Source of the DNA: Marsupella aquatica
Lineage: Eukaryota; Marchantiophyta
DNA: 64,000 bases
Direction: 5' to 3'
NCBI GenBank assembly: GCA_973895155.1
Contig: OZ316893.1
Coordinates: 3,410,001 to 3,474,000 of the forward strand
Positions 1 to 9,643 of the stretch are shown in pieces. Each line of letters begins with the position of its first letter. Positions within the stretch are counted from its first letter, which is position 1. The notes beneath the pieces are model-generated. The model was not told where the DNA came from and did not search any database. It saw nothing but the letters and a program-made list of their open reading frames with translations. Both the position numbers and the translations under genes were made by a program.

Positions 1-2
1 AT

Positions 3-1070
3 CCCACATTAGCAGTTGTTTTCACCCTTTCTGAGCGCATTGAGCTCAATATGGTGAATGAGAAGGTGGTGACTTTCGGATTTGCCAAGGAAGCACCAAA
101 GGTTGCATCTACATCCACACCACAGCCTACTGCACGGAAGAGCCAGAGGGAGAAGCCTACTGCATGAGAGTCTACCAGCCAGAGACCTGTGCCCTCTTAT
201 GCTGGACAACAGTCAGGATGTTGGACCTGTGGTGGGGATCATGCACAGAGATATTGTCCAGATCATAGAGGATCAGGGGGAGCATCAGCGCCTGATCAGC
301 GACAGTGTGATCACTGTGGAGCTCCTGGACACACCAAGGATAGGTGTTTCTCACTCCACCCTGAGTTACGGAGAGGAGGATCCCGTACACATGATCAGGG
401 AAGAGGAGGAGGAGGTAGAGGTGGTGGACGTGGTCGTGGCATGCCACATGCAAGGAGACAGGGAGGTGACGCTGCCCCTGCTATAACCATAGATCTAAAG
501 GATGCTAAGATTGCTCAATTGGAGCAACAACTAGCTGCCATGGCTAGTTCCCAGGTGAGACCTAATTCTGGTGATGGGGCATTTACATCCTATGGACCTT
601 CCACATCCCATGGTCCTTCCACATCTTATGGAGCTGATGGAGACCTTGCCACCATGGGATTCATGTGTGGCACTGCACATATTGATGCATCAGCAGCTTT
701 GACACGTGGGGCAGCCAAAGCTCTTGAGCCCTGAGGAGCAGTAGTGGAGTTAGATCCACAAAGGGGGGATGCACGTCGGCAGACAAAGCTTCCTCAGTCT
801 TTTACATTGTCAGAGACAGTTCAGACTACCTCTATGAACCCGGTTCGGACAAACCCTGATGTGGGTAAGTTGGCAGAATCAGGTAGTGATGCAGCAGGGA
901 TGACAGGTACCTTGCTGGGGGCGGCTACTGCCATAGTACGCACCCCATTATTTTTAGCGACAGACATGCTGAACTTGGGAGTTGGTCCTGCAGAAGTGTT
1001 TAGATTGGCAGCTACACTCTGTGAGGACACTGCAAGTTGCTTCCCATGCAGAAGCAACTTGCAGTGTTGA
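3..1070 (+). pseudogene. Gag polyprotein, C-terminal part, with two zinc knuckles and an RGG-like stretch
   Basis: The reading frame is open from the left window edge and is broken only by TGA at 165-167 and TGA at 732-734, ending at TGA 1068-1070. It encodes two Cys-rich knuckles, CWTCGGDHAQRYC and CDHCGAPGHTKDRC (the second a canonical CX2CX4HX4C), followed by a glycine/arginine-rich run around 385-440 and a short helical segment (LKDAKIAQLEQQLAAM). Knuckles and RGG-type segments bind the genomic RNA in retrotransposon capsids. Both TGA codons could derive from CGA, so they are read as decay. The N-terminal capsid region is outside the window. The frame hands over to pol by an apparent +1 shift near 1030-1070, at a perfect hairpin. 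Confidence 0.8.
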
Positions 1071-3111
1071 TGCAGTGAAGACCATGCCACCTACTGCTAC
1101 TAGTGAGACATGGCATGCAGCAGCAGCGAGGTTGGTGGATTTACCAGCACGCCCTGCATTTGAGAGGACTAGGTTTAAACCTAGTGTTGTGTCATTGGAT
1201 AATCGGAGTGGTATCTTCCGATTAGTTGGGCCTTCTGGAGCAGTATACCAGCCAGAGAGAGTGTTACTAGATACTGGTGCTCAGCCCTTGATGTTGGGGA
1301 AGTCTGCCATACGTGGATTGGGATTGCGTCCAGAGGATTTGGAGGATTGTCCCTTTCCCATTCAGAATTCATTGGGGGGACCTACACCTACACAGCATAT
1401 CACCAGGAGACCACTTGATTTGAGGATTCAAGAAGGTCATACCACAGATAGCTCACAGATACAGGCGCGAGCTATTCTAACTAAGGCAGAGTCATATGAT
1501 GTGTTGGTGGGATGTACAGTGCTCTACCCCATGGGATTTATTCTTGATTTTTGGGAGGAATCAGTGTCATATAGACCTGATTGGCAATCAGGAGATGCTC
1601 GATTGAGCAAATTGCCAGTGAGATTTAGTGGACCTATGGGAGGCCCTAAATCCACACCATTGTCTTTGGCAGCATTCAGTGGTGTAATTGCTGGACCTGA
1701 TGATTTGATTGAGGGTAATGCGCATGCAGCCAATGTTCCACCATTGGAGGAGTCTCATGAGGAGCACATCATGCGAGGATTACCTGTTGGCAGTGTTGTG
1801 CCACCAGTGTGGGGCACTGCACAAGCCTTGCCACAGGCAACAGCACGATTGGTACATGATGCATGGCGTCATGCTTTTACACCACAGTTAGGAGCAGAGC
1901 AGTCTCTTGTAGATGGACCTGTGACTCTTTCACCATTGGATACCACTCCTATTGCTTGGCAGTATCCACCGGAGGGTATTTGTTTGTTGGATCTTTTTGG
2001 TGGGATTAGCACTGGATTGGCTGCTGTTCTTCAGGCAGGAATTCCTGTGCGTCGTTATTTGTATGTGGAGATAGATGAGACAACACGGAGGGTCTCATTG
2101 CGACATGTGGCTATGTTGGTGGATAGATATCCACAGTTGCTGCCAGTGGATGCTGTTCGTGGTTATCAGCATGCACTACCTGCTGATATTTCATTGTTGG
2201 GGGCGGATCATCTACATCGTGTTGGCCCCATTGATTTGGTGATTGCTGGTTGGCCATGTCAGGGCCAATCTAGAGCTGGCATTGGGCATGGACTTCATGA
2301 TCCACGCTCTACATTGTTTTGGGAGATGTTACGGGTGCTGCGTCACCTCCAGCTACATCAGACACAGTCTCCAGCATACATTTTGGAGAATGTGCCATTG
2401 TTAGGTGATGATCGTAGTCGGATTGTTGCCAGTGTTCACCAGGTGAGGTCTTGGATTGGACCTGTTGTGTTATTGGATGCTGCACGTGTGGGTTCTCGTG
2501 CACATCGTCCACGCTTATGGTGGACTAATTTGATCCCATGTGAGGTGCTGAAGCGCGCATTTGACAGCATTCCACGCTCACCAGCCTTAGTGGTGGATGA
2601 TATTTTGGATCTAGGGCGTCGTGCACAGGGTGTGACCCAACCTGATAGACCTCCATTGGCAATGGTCAATGCAGTTGGGTGCCCACGTTGTGCATTACCC
2701 ACTCTTGTAAGCCACTCTGCTTCATATGCATTCAGAGCAGGTGGCCCTGGACTTGTATGGGACACAGCTCTCCAGCAGTTAGTGGAGCCTACTGCTGATG
2801 AGAGAGAGCGTGCTATGGGATTTTTGACTGGCACCACTGCAATTGCCTCTATGTCAGAGGGTTTGCGGCGCCAGGTTCTTGGTCAAGCAATGGATTTGAA
2901 TTGTTTGACTTGGATTATCAGCTTGGGAGTAGCTAAACAGTTGCGGATGCGCTCTGCCGGAATTACTGATTGTCCCTTGGTGAGCTTGCGATCCACTGAG
3001 ACAGTATTGACCACAGCTGGGGGCGAGCAGACAGTCCATGGACCTATGACAGGATTGGTGGTTGGACAGATTGTTGAGCAGGAAGGGACTGCTCAATCTA
3101 TTGCTAAATAG
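982..3111 (+). CDS. Pol N-terminal part: retropepsin plus DNMT3-like cytosine methyltransferase
   Basis: A 709-codon open frame. The track start at 982 is a TTG and is probably not a true start; translation is expected to come from gag by frameshifting. The first about 250 residues hold a retropepsin-like aspartic protease with the active-site motif LLDTGAQ near 1270. From about 1972 comes a DNA (cytosine-5) methyltransferase with canonical motif order: motif I LDLFGGISTGL (1987-2019), motif IV with catalytic Pro-Cys (Cys codon 2257-2259, PCQ), motif VI ENV (2386-2394), motif VIII SRAHRPRLWW (2494-2523) and motifs IX/X near 2815-2925 (MGFLTGT, then RRQVLGQAMDL). The order resembles DNMT3 and not the rearranged plant DRM enzymes. 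The domain is uninterrupted. TAG 3109-3111 separates it from RT in the same frame; it may be a decayed CAG or a genuine terminator. Substrate sites cannot be inferred from sequence. Confidence 0.85.
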   Translation: MVLQKCLDWQLHSVRTLQVASHAEATCSVDAVKTMPPTATSETWHAAAARLVDLPARPAFERTRFKPSVVSLDNRSGIFRLVGPSGAVYQPERVLLDTGAQPLMLGKSAIRGLGLRPEDLEDCPFPIQNSLGGPTPTQHITRRPLDLRIQEGHTTDSSQIQARAILTKAESYDVLVGCTVLYPMGFILDFWEESVSYRPDWQSGDARLSKLPVRFSGPMGGPKSTPLSLAAFSGVIAGPDDLIEGNAHAANVPPLEESHEEHIMRGLPVGSVVPPVWGTAQALPQATARLVHDAWRHAFTPQLGAEQSLVDGPVTLSPLDTTPIAWQYPPEGICLLDLFGGISTGLAAVLQAGIPVRRYLYVEIDETTRRVSLRHVAMLVDRYPQLLPVDAVRGYQHALPADISLLGADHLHRVGPIDLVIAGWPCQGQSRAGIGHGLHDPRSTLFWEMLRVLRHLQLHQTQSPAYILENVPLLGDDRSRIVASVHQVRSWIGPVVLLDAARVGSRAHRPRLWWTNLIPCEVLKRAFDSIPRSPALVVDDILDLGRRAQGVTQPDRPPLAMVNAVGCPRCALPTLVSHSASYAFRAGGPGLVWDTALQQLVEPTADERERAMGFLTGTTAIASMSEGLRRQVLGQAMDLNCLTWIISLGVAKQLRMRSAGITDCPLVSLRSTETVLTTAGGEQTVHGPMTGLVVGQIVEQEGTAQSIAK
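1030..1064 (+). other. Perfect 14-bp hairpin at the gag-pol frame junction
   Basis: Bases 1030-1043 (CTGCAAGTTGCTTC) are the exact reverse complement of 1051-1064, with a 7-nt loop. The gag frame ends at TGA 1068-1070, four bases after the stem, while the protease-methyltransferase frame is open across it. This is where a frameshift-stimulating structure could sit. No classical -1 slippery heptamer is visible just upstream, and the frame change needed is +1 (or -2). An inverted duplication that itself created the frame break is an equally plausible origin. Confidence 0.6.
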
Positions 3112-5364
3112 CAATCATCGGCTATCTCTTCTACCCTACAAAGAGATATTAGGGATTTGGTAGAGAGTTGGGAACCACAGCTTGGCCCTAAATTAACAGG
3201 GGAGGAGAGACGTCGCATGCATCGAAATCTGAAGAGTTATTGGAATTGTTTTGCATTCAGCATGAAGGATTTGGGGACATTGAAGGGCCCTGGTATTCAG
3301 ATTGAATTGGCTAGTGATGCGCCAATCTTTCGTAGACCATACCGTTATAGTGACATGGAGAGAGCTCTGATTCAAAGCAGAACTCAAGATTTGTTGGAGG
3401 CTGGATTGGTGGAGATTTCATATGGGGAGTATGCATCTGCCACAGTGATGCCAGCCAAGAAGGATGTGCATGGCAATTACACAGATAGGCGCATGTGTGG
3501 TGATTACAGACCTATTAATCGCCAGACAAAATCTGATCGATATGCCATGCCCACACCTGAGGAGATCTTTGATGCTGTGGGGCATGCAAAGGTTTTCAGT
3601 TCATTGGATCTGAGGGCAGGATACCATCAGCTTCCAATTAGGCATGCTGACAGGTCCAAGACAGCATTCTGGGGGATTGATTCTTATGGCAAAGATCGTT
3701 TGTATCAATGGTTATTCTTACCATTTGGGTTGAAGAATGCACCAGCTGAGTTCCAGAGAGTCATGGATCGAATCCTTGCAGGTTTGGATTTTGTCAGATG
3801 TTATATTGATGATATTTTGGTCTATTCTTCTACTGTGGAAGAACATCAGCAGCACTTGCAGACTGTGTTGGAGAGATTGAGAGCACATGGGTTGAAGCTC
3901 CATCCTAGCAAGTGTAAGTTCTTCCAACACCAGATTGAGTATTTGGGCCACACCATATACCTAGGGGGATTGGGTGTACAGCAGACTAAAGTGGAGGCCA
4001 TTACACAGATTCCTTGTCCTACTGATGTGAGTAGAGTTCGTGCATTCTTGGGATTGGCGAGCTACTACAAGAGGTATGTTAAAGGATTTAGCCAGCTTGC
4101 TAAACCTTTGACCATACTCACTAAGTTGGATCAGGAATGGATTTGGGGTGATGACCAGGAGCATGCCTTTTAGGAGTTGAAGCAAAGGTTGGCATCATCC
4201 CCTATTTTGAGAAGACCCATTTCAGGCAGACCATTTCAGCTACACACTGATTGGAGTGGAGTAGGACTTGGAGCAGTGCTGACTCAGAAGGATGATGAGG
4301 GGAATGAGTTTGTTGTGGCTTATGCCAGTAGATCAAACAATTCAGCAGAGGCTAAGTATAGCTCTTATGAGGGAGAGTGTTTGGCAGCAGTGTGGGCTGT
4401 TGCACACTTTCGTTGCTACTTGTTTGGTAACCCCTTCACCTTGATCACTGATCATCAGCCTCTTAAGTGGTTAATGGAGTCTGACAAGCTTACAGGGAAG
4501 CTTGCACGATGGGCATTGTTGTTATAGGAGTATGATTTCCAGGTGGTGCATAGGCCTGGAAAAGTGAACTTGGATGCAGATGGATTAAGCCGCAATCCAT
4601 GTACCAGTCAGCAGGATGAGACTGGAGCCAGATGGCATGATGAGTCAGATAGGGAGATGGTGCCAGGATGGCATGCATCTGCCTTTCTTTGTTGGGTGCC
4701 AGCATACAGTGGATCTGTGGACTCTACCTCATTGGATGGAGTGGATGATGAGTCTTCAGATGTGGATGTTGGTGAAGTAACTTCTGGACAGCAAGATATT
4801 CACAATGATGTGAGAGTGTTGGAATATCTGCGCAATAGTTCTATTGTTGGCAGTGTTGATGCCAAGGAACGTGACAGGGTTCTACAGAGAGCCAAGAGGT
4901 TTCGATGGGAGGGAAACCATCTTTTGAGAGTACTGCATGATGGTAGGATGTTGGTGGTACCAAAACCATCACAACGAGTATATTTGGTGCGACATGCGCA
5001 CGAGGAGTTGGGTCACTTTGGTGTGAAGCGCACTTACAGCTTGCTGCAGACGCAGTATTAGTGGTGTGGTATGCACACTCATGTCCAGCAGTTGATAGCT
5101 AAGTGTGTGGTATGTGACAGAGTGAGAGCATCATTTAATGCTCCCACTCCCCAGTTGCACCCATTACCGATCATGGGTTTGGGATATCGTTGGAGTTTGG
5201 ATTTTGTTGGTCCATTACCTCTTACCCAACGTCATAATCGGTATGTTTTGGTCATGGTGGAGCACTTCTCCAAGTGGATTGAGCTAGTGGCGTTGCCAGA
5301 TAAAGCCAGTGGAGGAGTTGCTGCTACATTTTTGGATCATGTACTCAGTCATTTTGGAGCACCA

Positions 5365-5730
5365 GCTGAGGTGTTGACTGATCAGGGAACTGAGTTCCGT
5401 GGAGAGTTTGAGAGTTTGTGTAAACAAGCTCTGATTGATCATCGTACTACCTCTCGTGATCATCCTGAGGCAGATGGATTAGCTGAGAGAGTTGTGCAAA
5501 CTGTGAAGAGAGGATTGCGTAAGTATGGCTTGCAGGTTGGTCATCTCGCTGAGGTGTTGACTGATCAGGGAACTGAGTTCCGTGGAGAGTTTGAGAGTTT
5601 GTGTAAACAAGCTCTGATTGATCATCGCACTACCTCTCGTGATCATCCTGAGGCAGATGGATTAGCTGAGAGAGTTGTGCAAACTGTGAAGAGAGGATTG
5701 CGTAAGTATGGCTTGCAGGTTGGTCATCTG
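5365..5730 (+). repeat. 183-bp in-frame tandem duplication inside the integrase core
   Basis: Segments 5365-5547 and 5548-5730 are nearly identical; I see one internal difference (CATCGTACT versus CATCGCACT) and one at the 3' boundary. The unit is exactly 61 codons, so the frame is kept. It contains the second catalytic Asp (LTDQGTEF) and the catalytic Glu (DGLAER), so the integrase carries two copies of half of its active site. The near identity implies a recent event that probably inactivates this copy. Confidence 0.95.
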
Positions 5731-6279
5731 GGAGATTGGGATCTCCAGCTACCTTGGTTAGCTATGGGCTACCGTTTCAGTCGGCAAGCATCACTTGCAT
5801 CCTTCTCACCCTACTTTTTGCTCTATGGTAGAGAGCCAGATTTGCCAGCAGCTATTCGTCGTCATGCTGCACCAGTTGTGAACTTGGATGATCCTGATGT
5901 TTGGGTCAAGGTGTGTTCAGAGAGAGCACGGGTATTTCAGAGAGTGATGCCCATGGCTTTTGACAACCTTGCCATTGCCCAACATCGTGATACTTTGAGG
6001 TATGCCACTATTCGTGGAGGAGGTTACCGTGCAAGCATTCGACGATTTCATCCTAGTGATTATGTTTATTTGCAGCAGACAGCACCCACGACACTTGATG
6101 TGACCGCAGGCCGGACAATCTTACGTGTGCGTGAAGTGTTGCCTTCTGGTGTCCTGATGTTGGAGGGACGCGATGGTATGGTTTGGAAGGATCATGTGCG
6201 CAACTGTGCACCATGTCACCTTCCCAACATTGATGGTACAGTAGATCCAAGCTTGGCACATGTTCGTGCTGGCTTGAAA

Positions 6280-6417
6280 TGTATGTTGTGTGGATCTGCT
6301 CAGGGAGCAACTACTATGTTGATTTGTGATAAGTGTTCTAGAGGATGGCACATGTCATGTTTGACACCACCATTGCAGGTGATTCCTAGTGGATCATGGT
6401 TGTGTCCTCAGTGTCGG
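6280..6417 (+). other. PHD-type zinc finger at the end of Pol
   Basis: The last about 46 residues before the TGA have cysteine/histidine spacing C-X2-C-X11-C-X2-C-X4-H-X2-C-X14-C-X2-C, with the conserved Trp two residues before the final CXXC (GSWLCPQC). This is a C4HC3 PHD finger. PHD fingers usually read histone H3 tails. In a retrotransposon integrase this position suggests chromatin targeting of integration, a role played by chromodomains in chromoviruses. Which histone state it would bind cannot be decided from sequence. Confidence 0.85.
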
Positions 6418-6595
6418 TGAAGCCGACTAGTTATCATTTGTGTTCTCTTGGTAGATATGGATTGCAGGTAGGTGATCGATGGGGCTCACTTGCACCCGGC
6501 CTCCTGATCTTCACACCTAAAAAGGTGTATATCAACCTTGTAGAACTCATGGCTAGCTAGAGTTAGGGGACCTTACTCCCAGCTAGGGGGGCGAT

Positions 6596-7200
6596 TGTGG
6601 GTTTTGGACATGTGTGGACATGAGTTCCACTTGTATTCCATTCTCTTGTATTTGTGATGTGGCAGTGTGACTATGTCTGGATGTATGTGACAAGCGATGT
6701 ATGTTGTGTAGCGATATGTATGCGCACGACAGCTGTCACACCATTCTGAGTAGTGTAGTAGTATATCATGCTATTAGAGTATGTACGTTTGGTATGAGTG
6801 CTATTGGAGCCGATAAGGTTCTGTCAGGTTTGTGTGAGAGGGTACTTCTCACTTGTGAGGCATTGAAAGGTCATCTTTCAATGTTGAGCCTTGGAGAGAG
6901 AGGAGCTTGAGTGTGGCTATGGTGGCTGTGAGCTCCGCTTGTGTAACGTGGATTCCTTGAGTAGTGCAAGGTGCGTTGGCTTGACATACGTGTGTGATCG
7001 GATCGGTGCGGGATCGATGGGGTATTGTTGACCGAGATCGTTGTGCCGATTGTATGGAGATTATTGTGGGGTTTGGACATGTGTGGACATGAGTTCCACT
7101 TGTATTCCATTCTCTTGTATTTGTGATGTGGCAGTGTGACTATGTCTGGATGTATGTGACAAGCGATGTATGTTGTGTAGCGATATGTATGCGCACGACA
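6596..7200 (+). repeat. 3' LTR region: two 136-bp direct repeats (6596-6731, 7065-7200) flanking 333 bp
   Basis: A purine-rich tract (GCTAGGGGGGCGAT) precedes TGTGGG at 6596, as expected for a polypurine tract and LTR start. The segments 6596-6731 and 7065-7200 match at all but one of 136 positions; both begin TGTGGG and end ACGACA, giving TG...CA termini. Possible readings are a 605-bp LTR with a terminal internal duplication, a very short 136-bp LTR present twice, or an LTR followed by a truncated second copy. The missing 5' LTR would decide. Bases 6421-6595 are the 3' untranslated part of the element. Confidence 0.7.
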
Positions 7201-9643
7201 ACTCCTAAAATTAAACAAGAAACTCTTGGAATGGGATTCCAAGCTCTGATGAGGACAGCCAAAATAGATGGCAAATATGAGGCAAATATGAATTGCAGAT
7301 GGCTTCATGGAATTGCACTACTCACACTGATTTGTTAGCACATTTTGCAGATTAACATGCATTGAATGTAGTATCAAAATATCAATTTAAGTGACAGTGA
7401 ATGTACACACCTGATAGAAGAGTCTCAAATTTTTACAGAATCAGACTTTCAATCGAGCAGTGTCGCATGGAAAGTGAAGATGGACTCCAAGTCTCCCATG
7501 AGTGTTGATTGCATGGTAGCAGATGTGGAGCCTATCCCAAGTATCCAATAATCATCTTCTCTCTTGCATTGTTATTCTACAAATGTGCCGGACAATTTTC
7601 AAGTTGGAATTTGAACTCTGACTTAGTTTAGGTATGGCAGCACAGTAGAACTCTGGATTATTGGCCGGGTTTGTGATGAAGCCAAGCAGGTAGCAATGGC
7701 TTGTAGAGCAGATGCAGAGCTACGCTATTGAGAAAGTTGGCAACATGAGACTTTTGGTGCGCTTATAGATGGCTCTATTTTTGTTGCATAGCTGAGGCCA
7801 CGTCGGCCTGCCTAGCAGCTGAAAGAAAGCATTTCACCCTGATGATGGAAGAAGTGCTGAGCACCACCCTAAGCTATGGAGGGAGGTGCTGCAAAACTTT
7901 GCCAGCCTTTGTGGGTCCCATTAGTCAGGTCCCCACCCAGTCACAGGGCCTATAAGCCAAAATCTGATGGCACTCCTTAAATCCAGGGAGATCCAAAGTC
8001 ATAGGTCTAGAGCGATTTGCTTGAATGATAAACCTCCAAAATGGAAAGAAAAGGATACTTGATGGGACCCCTGAGGTTTTGGTTACTTTGATTTGAGGTC
8101 TATCAAGGTCTTTCAACAGTCTAGATCACTATGTGGTCCCATCAAGTAACACTTTTCATTTTAATTGTGCATTAAAGCTTATACCTCCATAAGCCAAGTA
8201 CAATTTTGAGAAAGAATATTCTTAGCATCTCCTTGACACAAATTAGCATGTGCACCCCTGGAAAGTGAAAAATCTTAATCTAAGATTACCTTGCTTCTCA
8301 CCCATGATTCAAACTCACAAGGATGAAGGGAAATGTTGTATTAAAGGGGTTTCCTACATTTCTGATATCACCAAAGCCAAAGAAGGAAGGATGGAAGATC
8401 CTATCCAAACCCCACAAGATCTTATAACTTGTTGTAGGATGACGCTAAGTCCCACCAAGTCACAGGTGTAGTAGCCAAAATCTGAGTGCTTGCCTTTAAT
8501 CTAGAAAGGACTACCGTTAAAAAGAAGTGGAGAAAATTTAGATAAGAAAGTTTCCCAGTATCTTGTCTACACAGTGTAACTTAAAAGTTTCCCTTGGTCT
8601 CACCCACCATTCTGGCATCTCACATCGGATGGAAGAGGAAACGTTGCTAAATTTGACATGGTTTCCTCTATTTCTCAGATCCCAAGAGCCAAGGAAGGAA
8701 GGACAAAAGGTCCCAACCCTACATAATTCACCAGCTTTTCTTAGTTTCATTAACCAGTTTCCCATCAAGTCACAAGGTGTATTAGCCAAATCTGACTGTT
8801 ATCCTAAATCAAAGGGTAGTAAGTCAGATTTAGAGGATTAAAAAAGAAGAAGATTCCTCTTAAATGGGCTGTCCACCTTTTACACCTTCACTACTTGACA
8901 CCCTTTTGGTTTCCAAAAACTTTGCAACAACAAAGTTGACCATTAATATCTCCCTTTTCATTTGGAGGATTTGGCCCTTCTTGGACCGAATCACTCTGAT
9001 ATCTCTAGTTTTCAAGGATAATTGAGAGAGTTTTGATTTTCTTAAGCTCATTCCATTGCAATGACCACACTTTATACTTCCATACTAACTTTGTCAATTA
9101 GTACATTCTTTGATACAATTTTTAATTATTTTGCCACTAAAGATGTTCAACTTGATAATACTATCATAATTTTCTTGTATTTACAAATATGAGAACAAGT
9201 TCAACAAAGTAACCAAGGTGTGAATATACAAAAACCATGGTATATTTATAAATACAATAAAAAAATAATCATGGTCTCAATATACAAAAACCATGGTATA
9301 TTTGTAGATATAATAAAAATCATTACAGTATTATAAATTAAAACATCCATAGTGACAATCTAGTTACAATTCTTTGATATCTAATGAAATCTTTGAAATC
9401 TTATTTCTTGGTTTTGCTACATATGGTCTATATCAGATCTTTCCAATGTTCCAAATATCATCAAATTTCATTGAAAATTGAGGGATTCACAAATTTTCAA
9501 TCATGATTATCTCATTGTAAATAACATAAAAACAATACTACTGCTATAAGTGACGTGGCTGTGTAATTGAAGCTGTGAAAAGGAAAGACCCCAAGAAGGC
9601 CAAAGAGGGCCGAGGGGTGTACCCACATTTCCCATATACCCAA
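7201..9643. repeat. Intergenic DNA with a degenerate repeat of about 310 bp (7915-8830) and a short AT-rich duplication
   Basis: No gene is supported here. Three blocks share wording such as 'agtcacaggtgtagtagcc' followed by 'aaatctga' at about 7937, 8458 and 8767. The blocks starting near 8298 and 8609 align over about 300 bp, including 'tcaccca' near the start and 'gccaaagaaggaagga' near the end. They look like decayed tandem repeat units. A separate AT-rich segment around 9222-9266 is repeated at 9274-9318 (core 'atacaaaaaccatggtatat'). The short open frames here lie in repeat sequence and resemble no known protein. Confidence 0.55.

Larger units (their letters stand above)
3112..6420 (+). 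pseudogene. Pol C-terminal part: RT, RNase H, integrase and terminal PHD finger, with three internal TAG codons
   Basis: The same frame as the upstream protease-methyltransferase continues to TGA 6418-6420, with TAG at 4171-4173 (HAF*ELK), 4525-4527 (LLL*EYD) and 5059-5061 (QY*WCG). RT shows the LDLRAGYHQ and YIDDILVYS motifs, RNase H shows HTDWS and TDHQPL, and integrase shows the HHCC zinc-binding segment (HEELGH ... CVVCDR) and catalytic Asp (SLDFVG), Asp (LTDQGTEF) and Glu (DGLAER). The second Asp and the Glu are duplicated by an in-frame 183-bp tandem repeat. After the integrase C-terminal region (GRTILRVREVLPSG) there is no chromodomain; a PHD finger ends the protein. Glutamine is the usual residue at two of the TAG sites (AFQELK, LLLQEY), which suggests CAG to TAG mutation. 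In-frame readthrough is an untested alternative. Confidence 0.88.
1..7200 (+). mobile_element. Ty3/gypsy LTR retrotransposon with captured DNA methyltransferase and PHD finger (5' end outside window)
   Basis: Domain order read from the sequence is gag zinc knuckles (about 219-360), aspartic protease (DTGA near 1270), C5-cytosine methyltransferase (about 1972-2925), reverse transcriptase with YIDD at 3802-3813, RNase H (about 4230-4600), HHCC-DDE integrase (about 4990-5800), PHD-type zinc finger (6280-6417) and a 3' LTR starting at 6596. RT before integrase identifies Ty3/gypsy rather than copia. The 5' LTR and start of gag lie left of the window. The pol part stays in one frame from 982 to 6420 with four in-frame TAG codons (3109, 4171, 4525, 5059), and gag is in another frame with TGA at 165 and 732. 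A 183-bp duplication interrupts the integrase core. The copy therefore looks recently active but now defective. DNMT-bearing retrotransposons are known from charophyte algae and dinoflagellates; adding a PHD finger is the unusual part. Confidence 0.93.

Noticed and set aside
82-486. 134-codon plus-strand frame and its antisense partner (172-453)
   Set aside because: They overlap the gag frame, which carries the zinc knuckles; the alternative frames show no domain.
7123-7338. Small ORF at the end of the LTR
   Set aside because: It begins in the 136-bp repeat and runs into flanking DNA; the protein is not recognisable.
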